Assembly (NCBI GenBank): GCA_018857735.1
Contig: JABMCL010000693.1
Coordinates: forward strand, 32,501-96,500
Source: Alviniconcha marisindica
Taxonomy: Eukaryota > Mollusca > Gastropoda > Provannidae
Length of the DNA stretch: 64,000 nt
Direction of reading: 5' to 3'
The notes beneath the pieces were generated by a model, which searched no databases, was not told the DNA's origin, and saw only the letters and a list, made by a program, of their open reading frames with translations. Position numbers and translations under genes: made by a program. How positions within the stretch are numbered: position 1 is the first letter of the stretch; each line of letters begins with the position of its first letter. Positions 49,001 through 59,418 of the stretch are shown piece by piece.

Positions 49001-52000
49001 GAGGTGTGCATTTGCTTAAGAGTTTGATTGTCCGGAGGTGACCTATTGATGGTTGACAGGATGTTAAAATCTGATTACTACTACTTACAGTGGGCAGCAT
49101 TATGTTGAAGACGACTGCCACACATACAGTGGGACCCCACTTTCAAGACCACCCTTAAAACTGTGCGAAAGTGGTCTGCAAAGATGAGGTGGTTCCAGGT
49201 GACGCGTTCATTACATGGAAATACGAAGGAAGAGGTTTCAGAAAAGATGAGGTGGTTCCTGGTGATGCGTTCATTACATGGAAATATGAACAAAGAGGTT
49301 TCAGAAAAAGTGGTGATGATGATGACGTGGGGCTTCATGTCCTCAAATGTCAGGCTGACATGTTAGGGACAAAGAAAAAGTGGACTTAAGAGATGGGTGA
49401 TCTCTCTTCAGAGACAAGTGGTCTTTTGTCATGGCTTCCCTACTGGACATGTATGTTTCAGGTCATCCCATAGTGAACGATCCCTTGTACAACAGTCCGT
49501 CGTGGGGACCACTGCGAGGCAAGGGTGGCCATTGTGATGTCTCACATGAAGAGGTAGCGATGCTGACAGTAGTTGTTGTTGTTGTTGTTGATTGCTTTTA
49601 TGGAGCGCTGTTCTCCACTCTCGATCAGACTCACTGCTGTCATGTTGCATGTGGTTCTGAATGAGTGACTTGCTTTTTACAGAGCGTTTTAGATATCCAT
49701 CAAAGTGGTGTACTTACAGCACCATTTGGTTGTTATGTGACTGGTGCTACATAAAACTGCTTCCACTGTCTTTCCTGCTGGTACTCGAACCCACAACCTT
49801 TTGATCACAAGTCTGGTGCTCTAACCACTGAGCTATCCCATCTCCCCTACAGGTAGTTTCAATCATTCATTGCCTGTGAAAGCATTGGCAAAGGATCTAA
49901 TGGAGAGAGAAAAATGCAAGAGATTTAAAGGAGACCCAACACAAGGAAGCATCACAGACCCTGTCAACAGGAATAGAATAACAAACAGACTTGCAGCATT
50001 TTTTCAGTGGACTTATGTCCTGGTTTGTTAAAAATCAACATTTGAGGTTTGCAAAAATGTGATCTTGAGTACTGCTTTTTTGTGTTGGGTTGGGTAGTCT
50101 GTGTCTGTGGCATCATCAGCAAGGTCAGTATACTCGGCAGAATTTATATTATGTCATGAGCCAATCTTTTTCTGATTTTCATTGGTAAAAGAGCAAACTA
50201 GCATGAATATACCCTAAAGAACTCCAATTTTAAATTTTAAAAGTACTCCTGTTACATAAATACTGACAGGATGTTAAAATCCAATTAATAACTAACCATT
50301 CATGGGTAGGTAGTGGCACTGTAGAAATTTGCATTTATTATTATGATTATTAATATCATGGGTAGGTAGTGGCACTGTAGAAATTTGCATTTATTATTAT
50401 GATTATTAATATTATCAGCATTTGATCTTTCTGGTCCCATTCTTGCAGTTGTGCCAACGCATCATGCTGGAACATAATGTGGGAATGTGGTGCGAGGGGG
50501 AGAACCCACTCTTCGTTGACAGACTGTCCGCCATGAACCAGGCAGACAGCCAACTCCTCGCAGCGGGGATGTCTGAGCCCAGCCTGGAAGAGAATCCACT
50601 CAACACTGACAGGCCTTCCGAGACGGAGAAGGCATCCATGAACTCAGCCAGCTCCCCTGCTGCAGGAATTGCAAAAAAAGCAGAAAGCAGCCCGTCGCAG
50701 AATGTGCACTCTCCTGATTCCTCGCCTGAGCCAAAGAGACCAAGGCTGTCCTCAGGAGAGGAGGCGCCGGCTGCAGGTAACAGGGCAGAGGTGTGCGTGG
50801 GGTCTGCTGGCAACGCCTCGTTGCCCACCGGCGTGGAGGTGCATCGCACACCGTGCGCAGGTCTAGATCAGCCTCCATTGCACGCCACAGAAAGTGAAGC
50901 AGTGGATGGGGTGAAAAGCGCAGCAAGCAATGAAAGAACTGCCTGCGGTGGAGGAGACGAGGTGCAGAAGGGCTTGGGGACGGAACAGAATGCAGAAGGG
51001 GCGGCACAGAAGGGATTTGACCCCAAGCGTTGGGTCGTGGATCCGCTGTGTGGGAGCTGTCGTCTCAAGTACATCGACCCCAAACCATGGGACCTGCTTC
51101 TCTATCTGCATGCCCACAAGTACAAGGTGAAGAACTCTATGTGAGAGAGAGAGAGAGAGAGAGTGCGTGTGTGTATGTGTGCATGCATGTGTAGTCTTAC
51201 AGTGGCCTTAAAAACCAGGGGTAGTCTGCAGGACATTGTGAGAGAGAGAGAGTGTGTGTGTGTGCATGCATGAGTGGTCTTATAGTACTCTTAAAACAAG
51301 AGTTTGTGTGTGTGTGTGTGTGTGTGCAGGCATGTGTGGTCTTACAGTGGTCTTAAAACAAGGGGTAGTCTGGCATCAGAAGTTCCTCTTTACTGCATAT
51401 TAAATATTTACAGGGGACCTGATTTTTTTTTAAATGTCACAGGTATTTTTTTTCCCCAATATGAATCATTCAAAAAACTCATTACTGCTGTGTATCATTT
51501 TGTTTATTCCATTCTGAATGGTTTGAATAAAAAAAAATTATACACAGCAGTTTTCCCCATAGTTTTTGGTCCGGTTTGTTAAAAATGAAGAAGAAGAATA
51601 CATAACACTTAATAAGATTAACTTTTAGAAGTTGCAAAAACATGACTGAGTGCTGCCATTTTGTGCCCAAGAATCTGTGTCAGTGACATCATCAACAAGG
51701 CCAGCATGTGGATCAAAAGTATCAAGTATGTCAAAAGCTAACCTATTTGTGCCCCTGTCACCAACATGGTGGTGACCTGAGTGACTCAAATTCAAAGCGG
51801 GAAAAAAAAAACTTCACTTTTATAGATTTTTATAAAACAACCAAACACAGCCTGCATGTGAAATTATCTGGTCATTTTTGTTTCTTTGTTTTCAGGCCAA
51901 CATGCATCTTTGTTTCAGTTCCTGTTCGCTACTGGATAGCACCTGAGATCAGAAGCTTTTGACATTGTCATTATTGGCACCTTATCGTCTCTGGCATGAA

Positions 52001-52500
52001 TGTTGGGACTAATGCAAAATGTGTGTTGTGTTCAGATTACCATGTCGGGAGTACCTTGGTGTAAACAGTTTTTATTCATGAAAGCATACCAATATACAGT
52101 AAAACAATAAAAAAAATTGGGGGGGGAGCATCAAACAAGTAAACATATATGAAGGTAGTACTTTCAGGAGTACTTTCAGCTGTAGTAATCTTCATGACAT
52201 GACAAACTCCATTACTGAAATCCACAAAGTCAGAAAGTAGCTGTCAGCACAGTGGGTAACACAACTGTGCTTGTATAGATCTGCGACAATGTGTATAGGT
52301 CTGGGGAAATGGCTGCACACTCTACCTTCTCACCCAACATTGGGTGGGCCCGGGGGTGCTTGCTGAAGAGTGCTAACATTAACAGGTGATGCTGGACGGA
52401 ACTGTTGCAGGGTCCAGCATGGGAGTACTGTGCAAAGCTGCCAGCCTGGGCTGACGAGGACTGGGAGGAGCCGGAGGAGTACCACAAGTACCTCAACTAG
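41414..52500 (+). CDS. RPUSD2: RNA pseudouridylate synthase domain-containing protein 2 (RPUSD2), 11 exons
   Basis: An RluA-family pseudouridine synthase that isomerises uridine in RNA. Exons: 41414-41863, 42675-42798, 43360-43481, 43797-43897, 44331-44497, 45446-45587, 46215-46351, 48535-48588, 49462-49553, 50449-51126 and 52411-52500. Every intron is GT-AG and phases sum to 718 aa. Residues 1-60 are basic and could target mitochondria. Exons 2-4 encode the family leader (FSETDYYFENG, ERWYGRTIWDIF) and an S4-like region (GNMRVNG). The catalytic motif RLDRLTSG is in exon 6 (Asp327). The 54-nt exon 8 encodes HTGRTHQIRVHLQYLG and exon 9 HPIVNDPLY. Exon 10 adds about 150 disordered Ser/Ala/Glu-rich residues before the conserved PKPWDLLLYLHA. 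The last exon encodes GPAWEY and LPAWADEDW, as in vertebrate RPUSD2. Reading through the exon 10 donor would meet a stop at 51142-51144; the conserved end shows that site is spliced. The ATG at 41414 opens the longest frame; a later in-frame ATG is possible. Confidence 0.95.
43088..43275. repeat. 95-bp direct duplication in RPUSD2 intron 2
   Basis: CTGTTTAAGTACTAATTTAG to TTTTGTCCAATAC occurs twice back to back with two or three differences. Confidence 0.85.
44110..44300. repeat. Half copy of the fold-back element in RPUSD2 intron 4
   Basis: Contains GGTGACTCAGGTCTTTGTTG, GCTAATTAACTCCCATGTGT and a duplicated inner block (GACTCAGGTCTTTGTT twice). It corresponds to the right arm of 36735-37012. 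Confidence 0.65.
44580..45456 (+). repeat. 37-bp tandem array in RPUSD2 intron 5 carrying splice-acceptor copies
   Basis: The array runs up to and into the start of exon 6. The youngest units, at the right, are exactly 37 bp and nearly identical (ACATCTGTCAAGCTAAGTG, then TTCAGTTTTCACTTGCAG). Older units at the left are diverged. The real acceptor TTTTCACTTGCAG and the first bases of exon 6, ACATCT, are the last copy of the unit. Confidence 0.92.
45655..45880 (+). repeat. SINE-2 family in RPUSD2 intron 6
   Basis: A head with TCTCAGTGGCAAAGTGCCAG and GGTTTGATTCCC, then the shared body (GGATATCTGTTCCACCCCTG, GGCAGGTTACAGCTAAATTT). The head differs in the anticodon region from the 38645 copy. 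Confidence 0.7.
45990..46052. repeat. (CT)n tract in RPUSD2 intron 6
   Basis: An almost pure CT run of about 60 bases followed by TCTTTAAAAATAAATAAATC, upstream of exon 7. Confidence 0.9.
46485..46640. repeat. Short tandem repeat in RPUSD2 intron 7
   Basis: Four diverged units with GTACTTGTGCTTTTTGGA and TGTTGATGTATGCATTTAC. Confidence 0.7.
46990..48274 (+). repeat. 66-bp tandem array (about 20 units) in RPUSD2 intron 7
   Basis: The spacing of CCCCACTTTG is 66 at 47011, 47077 and 47143, and stays close to that to the end. The unit contains AAGACCACCCCACTTTGA, TGAAGACCACTCTATG and AAAACCTTTCCCTTCAGAG. Most copies end in a pyrimidine run plus CAG like a 3' splice site. It lies about 260 bases before the 54-nt exon 8. 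Confidence 0.93.
48640..48835. repeat. (CA)n-rich microsatellite cluster in RPUSD2 intron 8
   Basis: Interrupted CA runs with TGCATGCATGCAT motifs, about 50 bases past the exon 8 donor. Confidence 0.9.
49680..49859 (-). repeat. SINE-2 family in RPUSD2 intron 9
   Basis: The minus strand begins with GGGATAGCTCAGTGGTTAGA and GGTTGTGGGTTCGAGTACC, a good A/B box pair, followed by a short body with GCACCAGTCACATAAC. The tail present in other copies is missing. Confidence 0.7.
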
Positions 52501-52564
52501 CGCCGCTGCTCGCAGCTGGGGGCAGGCACCTGGGGCCGGACTGGGTGGCAGAGGCCAGCTGCTC

Positions 52565-53640
52565 GTCTGCCTGGAGAGAATGAGTGGCCAATTCATTATC
52601 TGCCTGGAACTGTCTGCCTGGAGAGAATGAGTGGCCAATTCATTATCTGCCTGGAACTGCTTGTCTGCCTGGAGAGAATGAGTGGCTAATTCATTATCTG
52701 CCTGGAGCTGCTTGTCTGCCTGGAGAGAACGGAGTGGCTAATTCGTTGTCTGCCTGGAGAGAACAGAGTGGCTAATTCTGTTGTCTGCCTGGAGCTGCTT
52801 GTCTTCCTGGAGAGAACGGAGTGGCTAATTCGTTATCTGCCTGGAGAGAATGTAGCAGCTGTTGGAGAGAATGCCTTGTTCTCTGCCTGGAGAGAACGGC
52901 GTGGCTTGTCATCTGCCTGGAGAGAACAGAGTGGCTTGTCATCTGCCTGGAGAGAACGGAGTGGCTTGTTATCTGCCTGGAGAGAATGCAGCAGCTGTTG
53001 GAGAGAATGGAATGGCTTGTTCTCTACCTGGAGAGAACGGAGTGGCTTGTTATCTGCCTGGAGAGAATGCAGCAGCTGTTGGGAGAGAATGTGGTGGCTT
53101 GTTATCTGCCTGGACAAAACCGAGTGGCTTCTTGTATGCCTGGAGAGAATGTAGCAGCTGTCCCTCTTCCTTGAGAGGACAAAGTGGTTTGTTATCTGCC
53201 TGGAGAGAATGTAGCAGCTGTTGGAGAGAATGGAGTGGCTTGCTATCTTCCTTGAGAGAATGCAGTGGCTATTTATCTGTCTGGAGAAAATGTAGCAGCT
53301 GTCTGTTTTCCTTGAAAGAATGGAATGGCTTGTTCTCGGCCTGGAGAGAATGTAGCAGCTTTTGGAGGGAACGGAACGGTTTGTTATCTGCTTGGAGAGA
53401 ATGTAGCAGCTGTCCCTCTTCCTTGGGAGAACAGAGTGGCTTGTTATCTGCTTGGAGATAATCTAGCAGCTTCTTGTCTGCCTTGAGAGAATGTAGTGGC
53501 TGCTTGTCTTCCTTGGTAGAGAGTACCTTGAGAGAATGTAGTGGCTGCTTGTCTTCCTTGGTAAAGCGTACCTTGAGAGAATGTAGCGGCTGTTCATTTG
53601 CCTTGTGAGAATACAATGACTTCCCATTGACCTCCAGCTG
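52565..53640. repeat. Minisatellite just downstream of the RPUSD2 stop
   Basis: Units built from CTGCCTGGAGAGAACGGAG and TGGCTTGTTATCTGCC (about 30 bp) mixed with a GCAGCTGTTGGAGAGAATG variant. It starts 65 bases after the stop at 52500, probably within the 3' UTR. Because the unit length is a multiple of three, long frames stay open on both strands (for example 52862-53461, reading SAWRE repeats). No known domain. Confidence 0.9.
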
Positions 53641-54088
53641 CCTGCCTCCAGAATTTGAAAGCCCATGCACACATCCCCATAAACAAGTCTATAGAAGGGC
53701 AAGGTGCTGAAAATAATTATGGTCTGGTATCTGGTACACTGTTCCACAGCCATAGCCATAGAGGGGAAAGGTGTGGAAGCATGGTCTGTCTAGGTATCAG
53801 GTAGTGATATTTCAGTTCTTTGAAGTTCCGAGAGATGCTGGTCAGGGTTAGAGGAACATCTCATTGCTCCAGAAATGACACCTGCAGTTAAGTCAAACTG
53901 TAATTGTATGGGATAGCGTTTATCAGCTAACGTTGTTTTAAGTCTAGTTTGAAAAGTCTCTGACAGATGACTGAAAAGTGCTCCCTTTTTTTTAAAGGGG
54001 GGGGGGGGCGATTTCCCAAGAGAAGTAATCATTGTTTGCCTTGTTATGGAATATTGTGGGTGGGTGGTGGGGTGGGGGGGACAAAAAC

Positions 54089-54094
54089 AATAAA
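54089..54094 (+). promoter_or_regulatory. Candidate polyadenylation signal for RPUSD2
   Basis: This is a plausible AATAAA downstream of the RPUSD2 stop. If it is used, the 52565-53640 minisatellite would be part of the 3' UTR. Confidence 0.3.
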
Positions 54095-54550
54095 GACTGC
54101 TACAAACCATGCAGTGCTGTATGGTATTTGTGTATATATATACATGTGTGTGTGTGAGAGAGAGAGAGAGGGGGGAAGAGAGAATTTGAAAGTGTCATGT
54201 GTTTTGTCCAAGTCTATGAATCATGCAATGCTGTATGGTATGTGTATTCGTGTATGCATGCATGTGTGTGTGAGAGAGAGAGAGAGAGACTCGGAGAGTT
54301 TGGAAGTATCGTGTGTTTTGTTTGAGTCTGACTTACGGTGTTTTTGATATTTACAAGCAGTCAACTACAACAAAAAGTAGACAAGTAAACACTCAGTCGA
54401 CTTGGCACTGGCAGCATTCAAAACGTTGGCAGCATTCAAAACAAACAACAAACATAACTGCTAGTATCTTTGGACTTTCGCATGACTGGACCATGATCAT
54501 CCAAACTGGTTCAAACGTATGGAGCCCAGTAGATGTTATGCTGATTTTTT

Positions 54551-54872
54551 GCCACGCGGTTTGGCCTGGCGGTAAGGCGTTAAGCTGATAAGCAGAAGGA
54601 CCTCGGTTCAGTGCCACTTCGGCTCTCCTTTCTCTTCAAAAAGGTTGTGGTTTGTGGACACTGTCTTGTGGCTTTGTCCATCATTTCCTACTCAAACATC
54701 AAAATGGCTGTTATCGCTGCCCATCTTAATGCAGGAATAATTCTGGTGGTGACAGTGTAGCGACAGGTATATGATCTCCCTCTTCCCCCACATCCATACC
54801 CCCTCACACCCCCCTTCTTCTCCCCGTCCCTAATAAGCCTTATGGTTTCTGTGGACGTTAAACGGCACCATG
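54551..54872 (+). repeat. SINE-1 family, plus-strand copy
   Basis: Begins GGTTTGGCCTGGCGGTAAGG with B box GACCTCGGTTCAGTGCC and ends GGTTTCTGTGGACGTTAAAC. Same order as the two minus copies. It lies downstream of RPUSD2. Confidence 0.8.
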
Positions 54873-54879
54873 TTTACTT

Positions 54880-55030
54880 ACTTTTTCGGCGCGAAACCCC
54901 CAAAGAGTGGTGATGATGATTTCCTCAAAAACTAAACTCGCCCGAATACTTCAGCCAATTAAAACGTCGCAGTATTCCGCGCGAAACCCATGAAGAGTGG
55001 CGGTCATGATTTCCTCATTCCTCACAAACC
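54880..55030. repeat. Direct duplication of about 85 bp
   Basis: GCGCGAAACCCCCAAAGAGT and GCGCGAAACCCATGAAGAGT start two similar blocks, each followed by ATGATTTCCTCA. Intergenic between RPUSD2 and the TOP1-like gene. Confidence 0.6.
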
Positions 55031-55185
55031 AAAGGTTCAAAAGAACTTGAAACAACGAAAAACAAGGGTTCCAAGCAAAGCCTTCCAATGGTAAATGATG
55101 GCGCGTTCTTTGGTGACGAGAGATGTTAGCTGAAATCAGACGAAGCAAATTGCAATCGTCTGAATCACGAATCAATAAATTATAT

Positions 55186-55753
55186 GATAATAATAACGGG
55201 TAGTTAGAGCACCTAACCCGCACAAGCGCCTACACACGCACGCACGCGCACGCACACACACACGCGCGCACGGCACAAAGTCGTATATCAGGACAATGTA
55301 ACTCAGCGAAGCGAAGACAATGTTTTTGAGAAGAGAGAAAGGTTTTCAATGAAGATTGTAGCAAACTGACAGAAGTAGATTGACTGAAGAACAGAAAGAG
55401 GGAGTCAGTTCCAGATAACTAAGTCAGTTCCAGACAGTTATCTGGAACCAGCTCAGTCCCTGTTTCCGTCCGTCACTTTACCTCTGTCAGCTTCAGTTTA
55501 AATCTTCCTTGAAAACCTTTCTCTTGTTAAACATCTTTTCAGTCTTCAGTTCCATTGCCCTGATATACGACTCTGTGTCAGTGTGTGTGTGCGTGTGCGT
55601 GTGCGTGTGTGGTCTTACAGTGTGCGTGTGCGTGCGTGTGTGTGAGTGTGCGTTCGTGTTGTGTGTGTTGAATTTTTGAAAAGATGTACATTTAAAGAAT
55701 GCGTAAGCGCTTGGGGCCTGTGTGGGTTAGGCGCTCTGAGTGTCCATTATTAT
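55186..55753. mobile_element. Inverted-arm element with a LINE-like C-terminal scrap
   Basis: The left arm (TTAGAGCACCTAACCCGCAC, then AAGCGCC) is the approximate reverse complement of the right arm (GCGCTTGGGGCCTGTGTGGG, then TTAGGCGCTC), both bordered by ATT/AAT trinucleotide runs. Inside, one frame near 55495 reads FKSSLKTFLLLNIFS, which recalls the C-terminal end of many non-LTR retrotransposon proteins. This is weak evidence. Confidence 0.45.
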
Positions 55754-56821
55754 TACTGAATTACTGATTGTACAACTGCGGTTCTGCCATCTTTGGTCTA
55801 CACGTGTGTGTGTGTGTGAGAGGGGGGGGGGAGACGAACTGTGAAATTACATTATGCGTAGGTAATAATGTGATAAGATTATTTTCTTCATTGTGTATTA
55901 CGGCTTCTCTCTTATCACATTGTATGTTAGCTGCCGTCATATTTTTATGTATTATTTCCTTAAACACGTTATCTGTCGGATATTTTTCGCAGTTAACGTT
56001 GACAATGTCGGAGAACTAGTGTTGCAAAGCGCAGTAAATTTGCCGGTGTAGACTATCAGAGAATAACGCTATATTGGCCTAAAAGATATCTATAAGTGGC
56101 CTATTTCATATTACGGCTGTGAAGGCGCACCGCCGGGTCGCCACAATGAAAACGGACCCCAACGCCGGCCATGAATCGGCAAGGCTACACAAAGAAAGAC
56201 TGAACAAAAATGGCCAAAGTGACTGAAATAGAAGAAGAAGAAATTAGAAGAAAAGAAATATCATTATTTAAAAAAAAGGGGGGGAAAAAACAAAGAAAAA
56301 AATAGACGGGGAAGATAAACAAAACAGTCCCAGCTGTTGGCAATGGCGTCGGAACTTCATCCGGCCGCAAACTGGATTCGAATTGAAAATTGTTCTAAGT
56401 TGATCAGTTACCCTGTGCCGGCAGCCTTACAACCATTAGGGCGATTTAGTGAACCCAAAACAACAAAAAGGCACTGAGTCGATGTGTGCCGAGGCGTTGT
56501 TCGTGATACCAACGAGAGACAAACACCACACACACACACAAAAAAAAATCCGTGCTAAAAATAGCAACATTTTACGTCTCTGATTGCTTGAGATCAGCAA
56601 CCGCGTGGCGTGTGTGGAAATGGGTCTATTGAAAATTTGGCAAGATTACACACAACGTTTAATTTTCCGATGCCTCTAGCTTTGACACTGGACATTACTA
56701 AATACAACTTTATTGGACCCGTGTAGAGAAATTTGCCTTCTGGTTCGTCACATACATAAAACACCCTCAAGACATTTTACAACTAAACATTGACTCGAAC
56801 AATTCAACTAAAATATCAGTC

Positions 56822-56945
56822 TCAGTAGCCTTCTGGTTTCCGTGGACGTAAAGAATGATTGAACCGTGCTTCGGCATTGGTCACAATTGTCCCTAATATG
56901 TCAACTGACATCTGAGGACATTAAGCATCACTTCATCATCATCAT
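56822..56945 (+). repeat. SINE-A, 3' part only
   Basis: Starts within the first tail module (AGCCTTCTGGTTTCCGTGGA) and ends GACATTAAGCATCACTTCAT with an (ATC)n end. Truncation at the left fits 5'-truncated retroposition. Confidence 0.7.
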
Positions 56946-57317
56946 CGTCTCAGTAGCTGAAGAAATGCTAAAATACAAAGCATTTAACAACGTGCATTGA
57001 TACACACACGCGCGCACACACACACACATTTTGTAGAGGGCCACACTGCCTTTTCAGGCAGTATTAGTCACTATCTCACACACAGGCCGGTTGCGCATGC
57101 AATGCGTTCAGCGACTTCATCATCACTCATCATCATTATCATCATCAGTCATCACCAACATCATTTTCTTGCTGGAAAAGAAAAAGAAAAAAAGGCAACC
57201 TAACCCCTCCCTCCCCCACCACTGAAACAACAACTGAACAAATCAGTGACAAAAACAATACGACTACAACAGCAAACCAGTTTGTCAGCGTTTTGATTAA
57301 GAAGAAGAAGAAGAGAG

Positions 57318-57510
57318 TTCAGGAGCTGTGTGAAAGTCGAGGTGGCCGTCCTGGGCTCCCGTCCCTAATAAGCCTACTGTTTCTGTGGACGTAAAGCAAC
57401 AGTGAACTAAAGCTCAGGAGCTGTGTGAAAGTCGAGGTGGCCGTCCTGGACTCCCGTCCCTGACTGATAAGCCTGCGGTTTCTGTGGACGTAAAGCAACA
57501 CTGACTTCAA
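57318..57510 (+). repeat. SINE-A, two short variants in tandem
   Basis: Two units at about 57318-57402 and 57413-57505, each GGAGCTGTGTGAAAGTCGAG to GTGGACGTAAAGCAACA. Both are of the short type also seen at 36208. Confidence 0.7.
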
Positions 57511-58949
57511 CCAGAAGAAGAAGAAGACCAAAACACACAAATTAATTCGGTATCTGTATGTTACGTTGCAACAAAACTTATCCAGGCTTCTCAGTGGCAT
57601 TGACACACTGCAAAGGGGGTGGGGGGGGGGGGAGGAGGAGCTACACGCGGGGGGGGGGGGGGGGGGGTGACAAGGCCGTCTTAAAACTCCACACACTTGG
57701 ATTACTGCTGGCCATAGACACCATTGATAGCAAGCAGTATAGAGTATCTGGACTAGCCCGACATTTGTGTTGCCATGGGGTTCCAGGCTATCGTCTTGTC
57801 ATCGTAACAACTGAGATGTTTGTTTGTTTGTTTTTAACTGGTCAGTCAGTGTGGCAGGACAGACAGGGGCTATTAAAAAAAAAATATACTGACGTGAAAT
57901 TGTCAGTCACAGTCGTTGATGATGTGAAATTGTTGACGGGGGTTGGTATAATGTATTTGTGCCGATTTTCCGCCATGATCGCTTTAAATCGGACAACTCA
58001 AGCTGATACTGGCAAAACAATTCACCTGGAAAACCCGGGCGGAGATCGGTTATTTGAGAAACAAACGGCGAGTTCCAGTCAGTTCAACCGGCCCCTAGTC
58101 GGTATTTGATGGGTCGGACTGTCATGTGCTAGGCCGCTTTGCGTCCGCTCCGCAGTCCCGCGAGACTTCTCCGAGTCAGTCCGACAAATTCTGTGCCGCG
58201 CACTGACTCTACTGACAAAAGTCAGTCCCGTATGGATGAGACTATTAACCGAGGTCCCCCGTGTCAGTCACAGCCGTTACGCGGCATGCAAAGAGATCAC
58301 TGCATACGCACGTCATACTGAAAGAGCGGCTCGTCATAGTCCATCAGTGTCAGTCATTTCTGGTGGATTATAACTAAAAGACCGAAACAAAACTGACACG
58401 GCCCAGCACTGATGCACGCCCCCCAAAAAAGAGAAGAAAATAAAAAAGAAAGAGAAAAAATAAATAAATAGTGTCAGTCTTCATAATCAAACTAAGCCGG
58501 TAAGCGTGAAACGCCGGCGTCCGCCGCATCAGCCGGTGCGGCGGAGGCAGTGATTTAAGTTTCATATAGTTGAGCTGAACGGCTGATTATTTTTCACACA
58601 GGAATGAGTTTCAGATTGTTTTGTCGCACATCAGTTTGTATTTTAACTGAGAAGAAATATCGGGAAATTGTGTTCCCCCCCCCCCCCCCCCCCCCTCTCC
58701 CCGTGGCCCCTCCGGGCCGGCCATTGACTGGGGGAGGGGGTGCTGACAAGAAAAAAGAACTTGAAACAAAGAAAGACAGACGAAACTATATCAAATGAAA
58801 AAGAAAAGAAAAACCAACAGATAAAAGCAAATACCCCCCCCCCAAAAAAAAAAAACAACCTCTGACACACACACAATACTGACAACAAACACTGAACTAA
58901 AAACAACAACATGAACAACAACAACACAACAAACACATAATTTTATCAG

Positions 58950-58982
<33 letters not shown>

Positions 58983-59005
58983 TGAGAGATAATAGAAGAG
59001 AGATG

Positions 59006-59060
<55 letters not shown>
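58950..59060. repeat. (TA)n followed by (GA)n tract
   Basis: A pure TA run then a long interrupted GA run, ending about 360 bases before the TOP1-like start codon. Confidence 0.9.
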
Positions 59061-59061
<1 letters not shown>

Positions 59062-59314
59062 AATCTGAGTGTTTGAAACGACCCCTCAGTACTAAAAAAC
59101 CATCAAAACCGTTCACGGTTTCAATTTTGAGAGGGTGACTTTTTCTTTCTTTCTTTTTTCTTTTTTTAACACATGAAGGCGCTTTCGTCAGCGGCAAACA
59201 CAGTGGGTTTTGGTCGTCACTAGTATATAGACTACTGTTGTTCCTTCCCGTTTTACGAGCGACGTGATTCCTCTGCTGGAACACCTCCACCACATAGACA
59301 AGCCCTGTTTCCTT

Positions 59315-59326
59315 TGCGCATGCGCA
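59315..59326. promoter_or_regulatory. NRF1-type palindrome upstream of the TOP1-like start
   Basis: The sequence TGCGCATGCGCA is a perfect match to the NRF1 consensus, 92 bases before the ATG at 59419. A CCGCCATT box (59373-59380), resembling a YY1 site, lies between it and the ATG. Both are common in TATA-less housekeeping promoters of animals. Binding is not shown by sequence alone. Confidence 0.5.
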
Positions 59327-59418
59327 CGGGAACAAATTAGAGACTTAGTCGCACACAGCGATCTGGACCTGTCCGCCATTATTCTTTTCAACACTGCCTC
59401 GAAGAAAATTGTGTGAAG

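Larger units (their letters stand above)
55020..59060. other. Intergenic region between RPUSD2 and the TOP1-like gene
   Basis: No gene recognised. Content: the inverted-arm element, SINE-A pieces (56822, 57318), GT/AC tracts (55570-55660, 57000), G and C homopolymers (57616-57667, 58675-58694) and a TA/GA tract (58950-59060). A 183-codon open frame at 57558-58109 crosses the G tracts and has no recognisable domain. Confidence 0.55.

Noticed and set aside
49785..49859. Possible tRNA gene on the minus strand
   Set aside because: Good internal boxes but no acceptor pairing; it matches the SINE-2 head.
51127..51144. Stop codon at 51142-51144 as the end of RPUSD2
   Set aside because: A GTGAAG donor precedes it in phase 0, and the exon at 52411-52500 encodes the conserved C-terminus (GPAWEY, LPAWADEDW).
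52768..53670. Open frames of 94-199 codons on both strands
   Set aside because: They are a product of a minisatellite with a unit divisible by three; there is no domain and several frames are equally open.
57558..58109. A 183-codon plus-strand open frame
   Set aside because: It crosses two G homopolymers, has no recognisable motif and no splice or promoter support.
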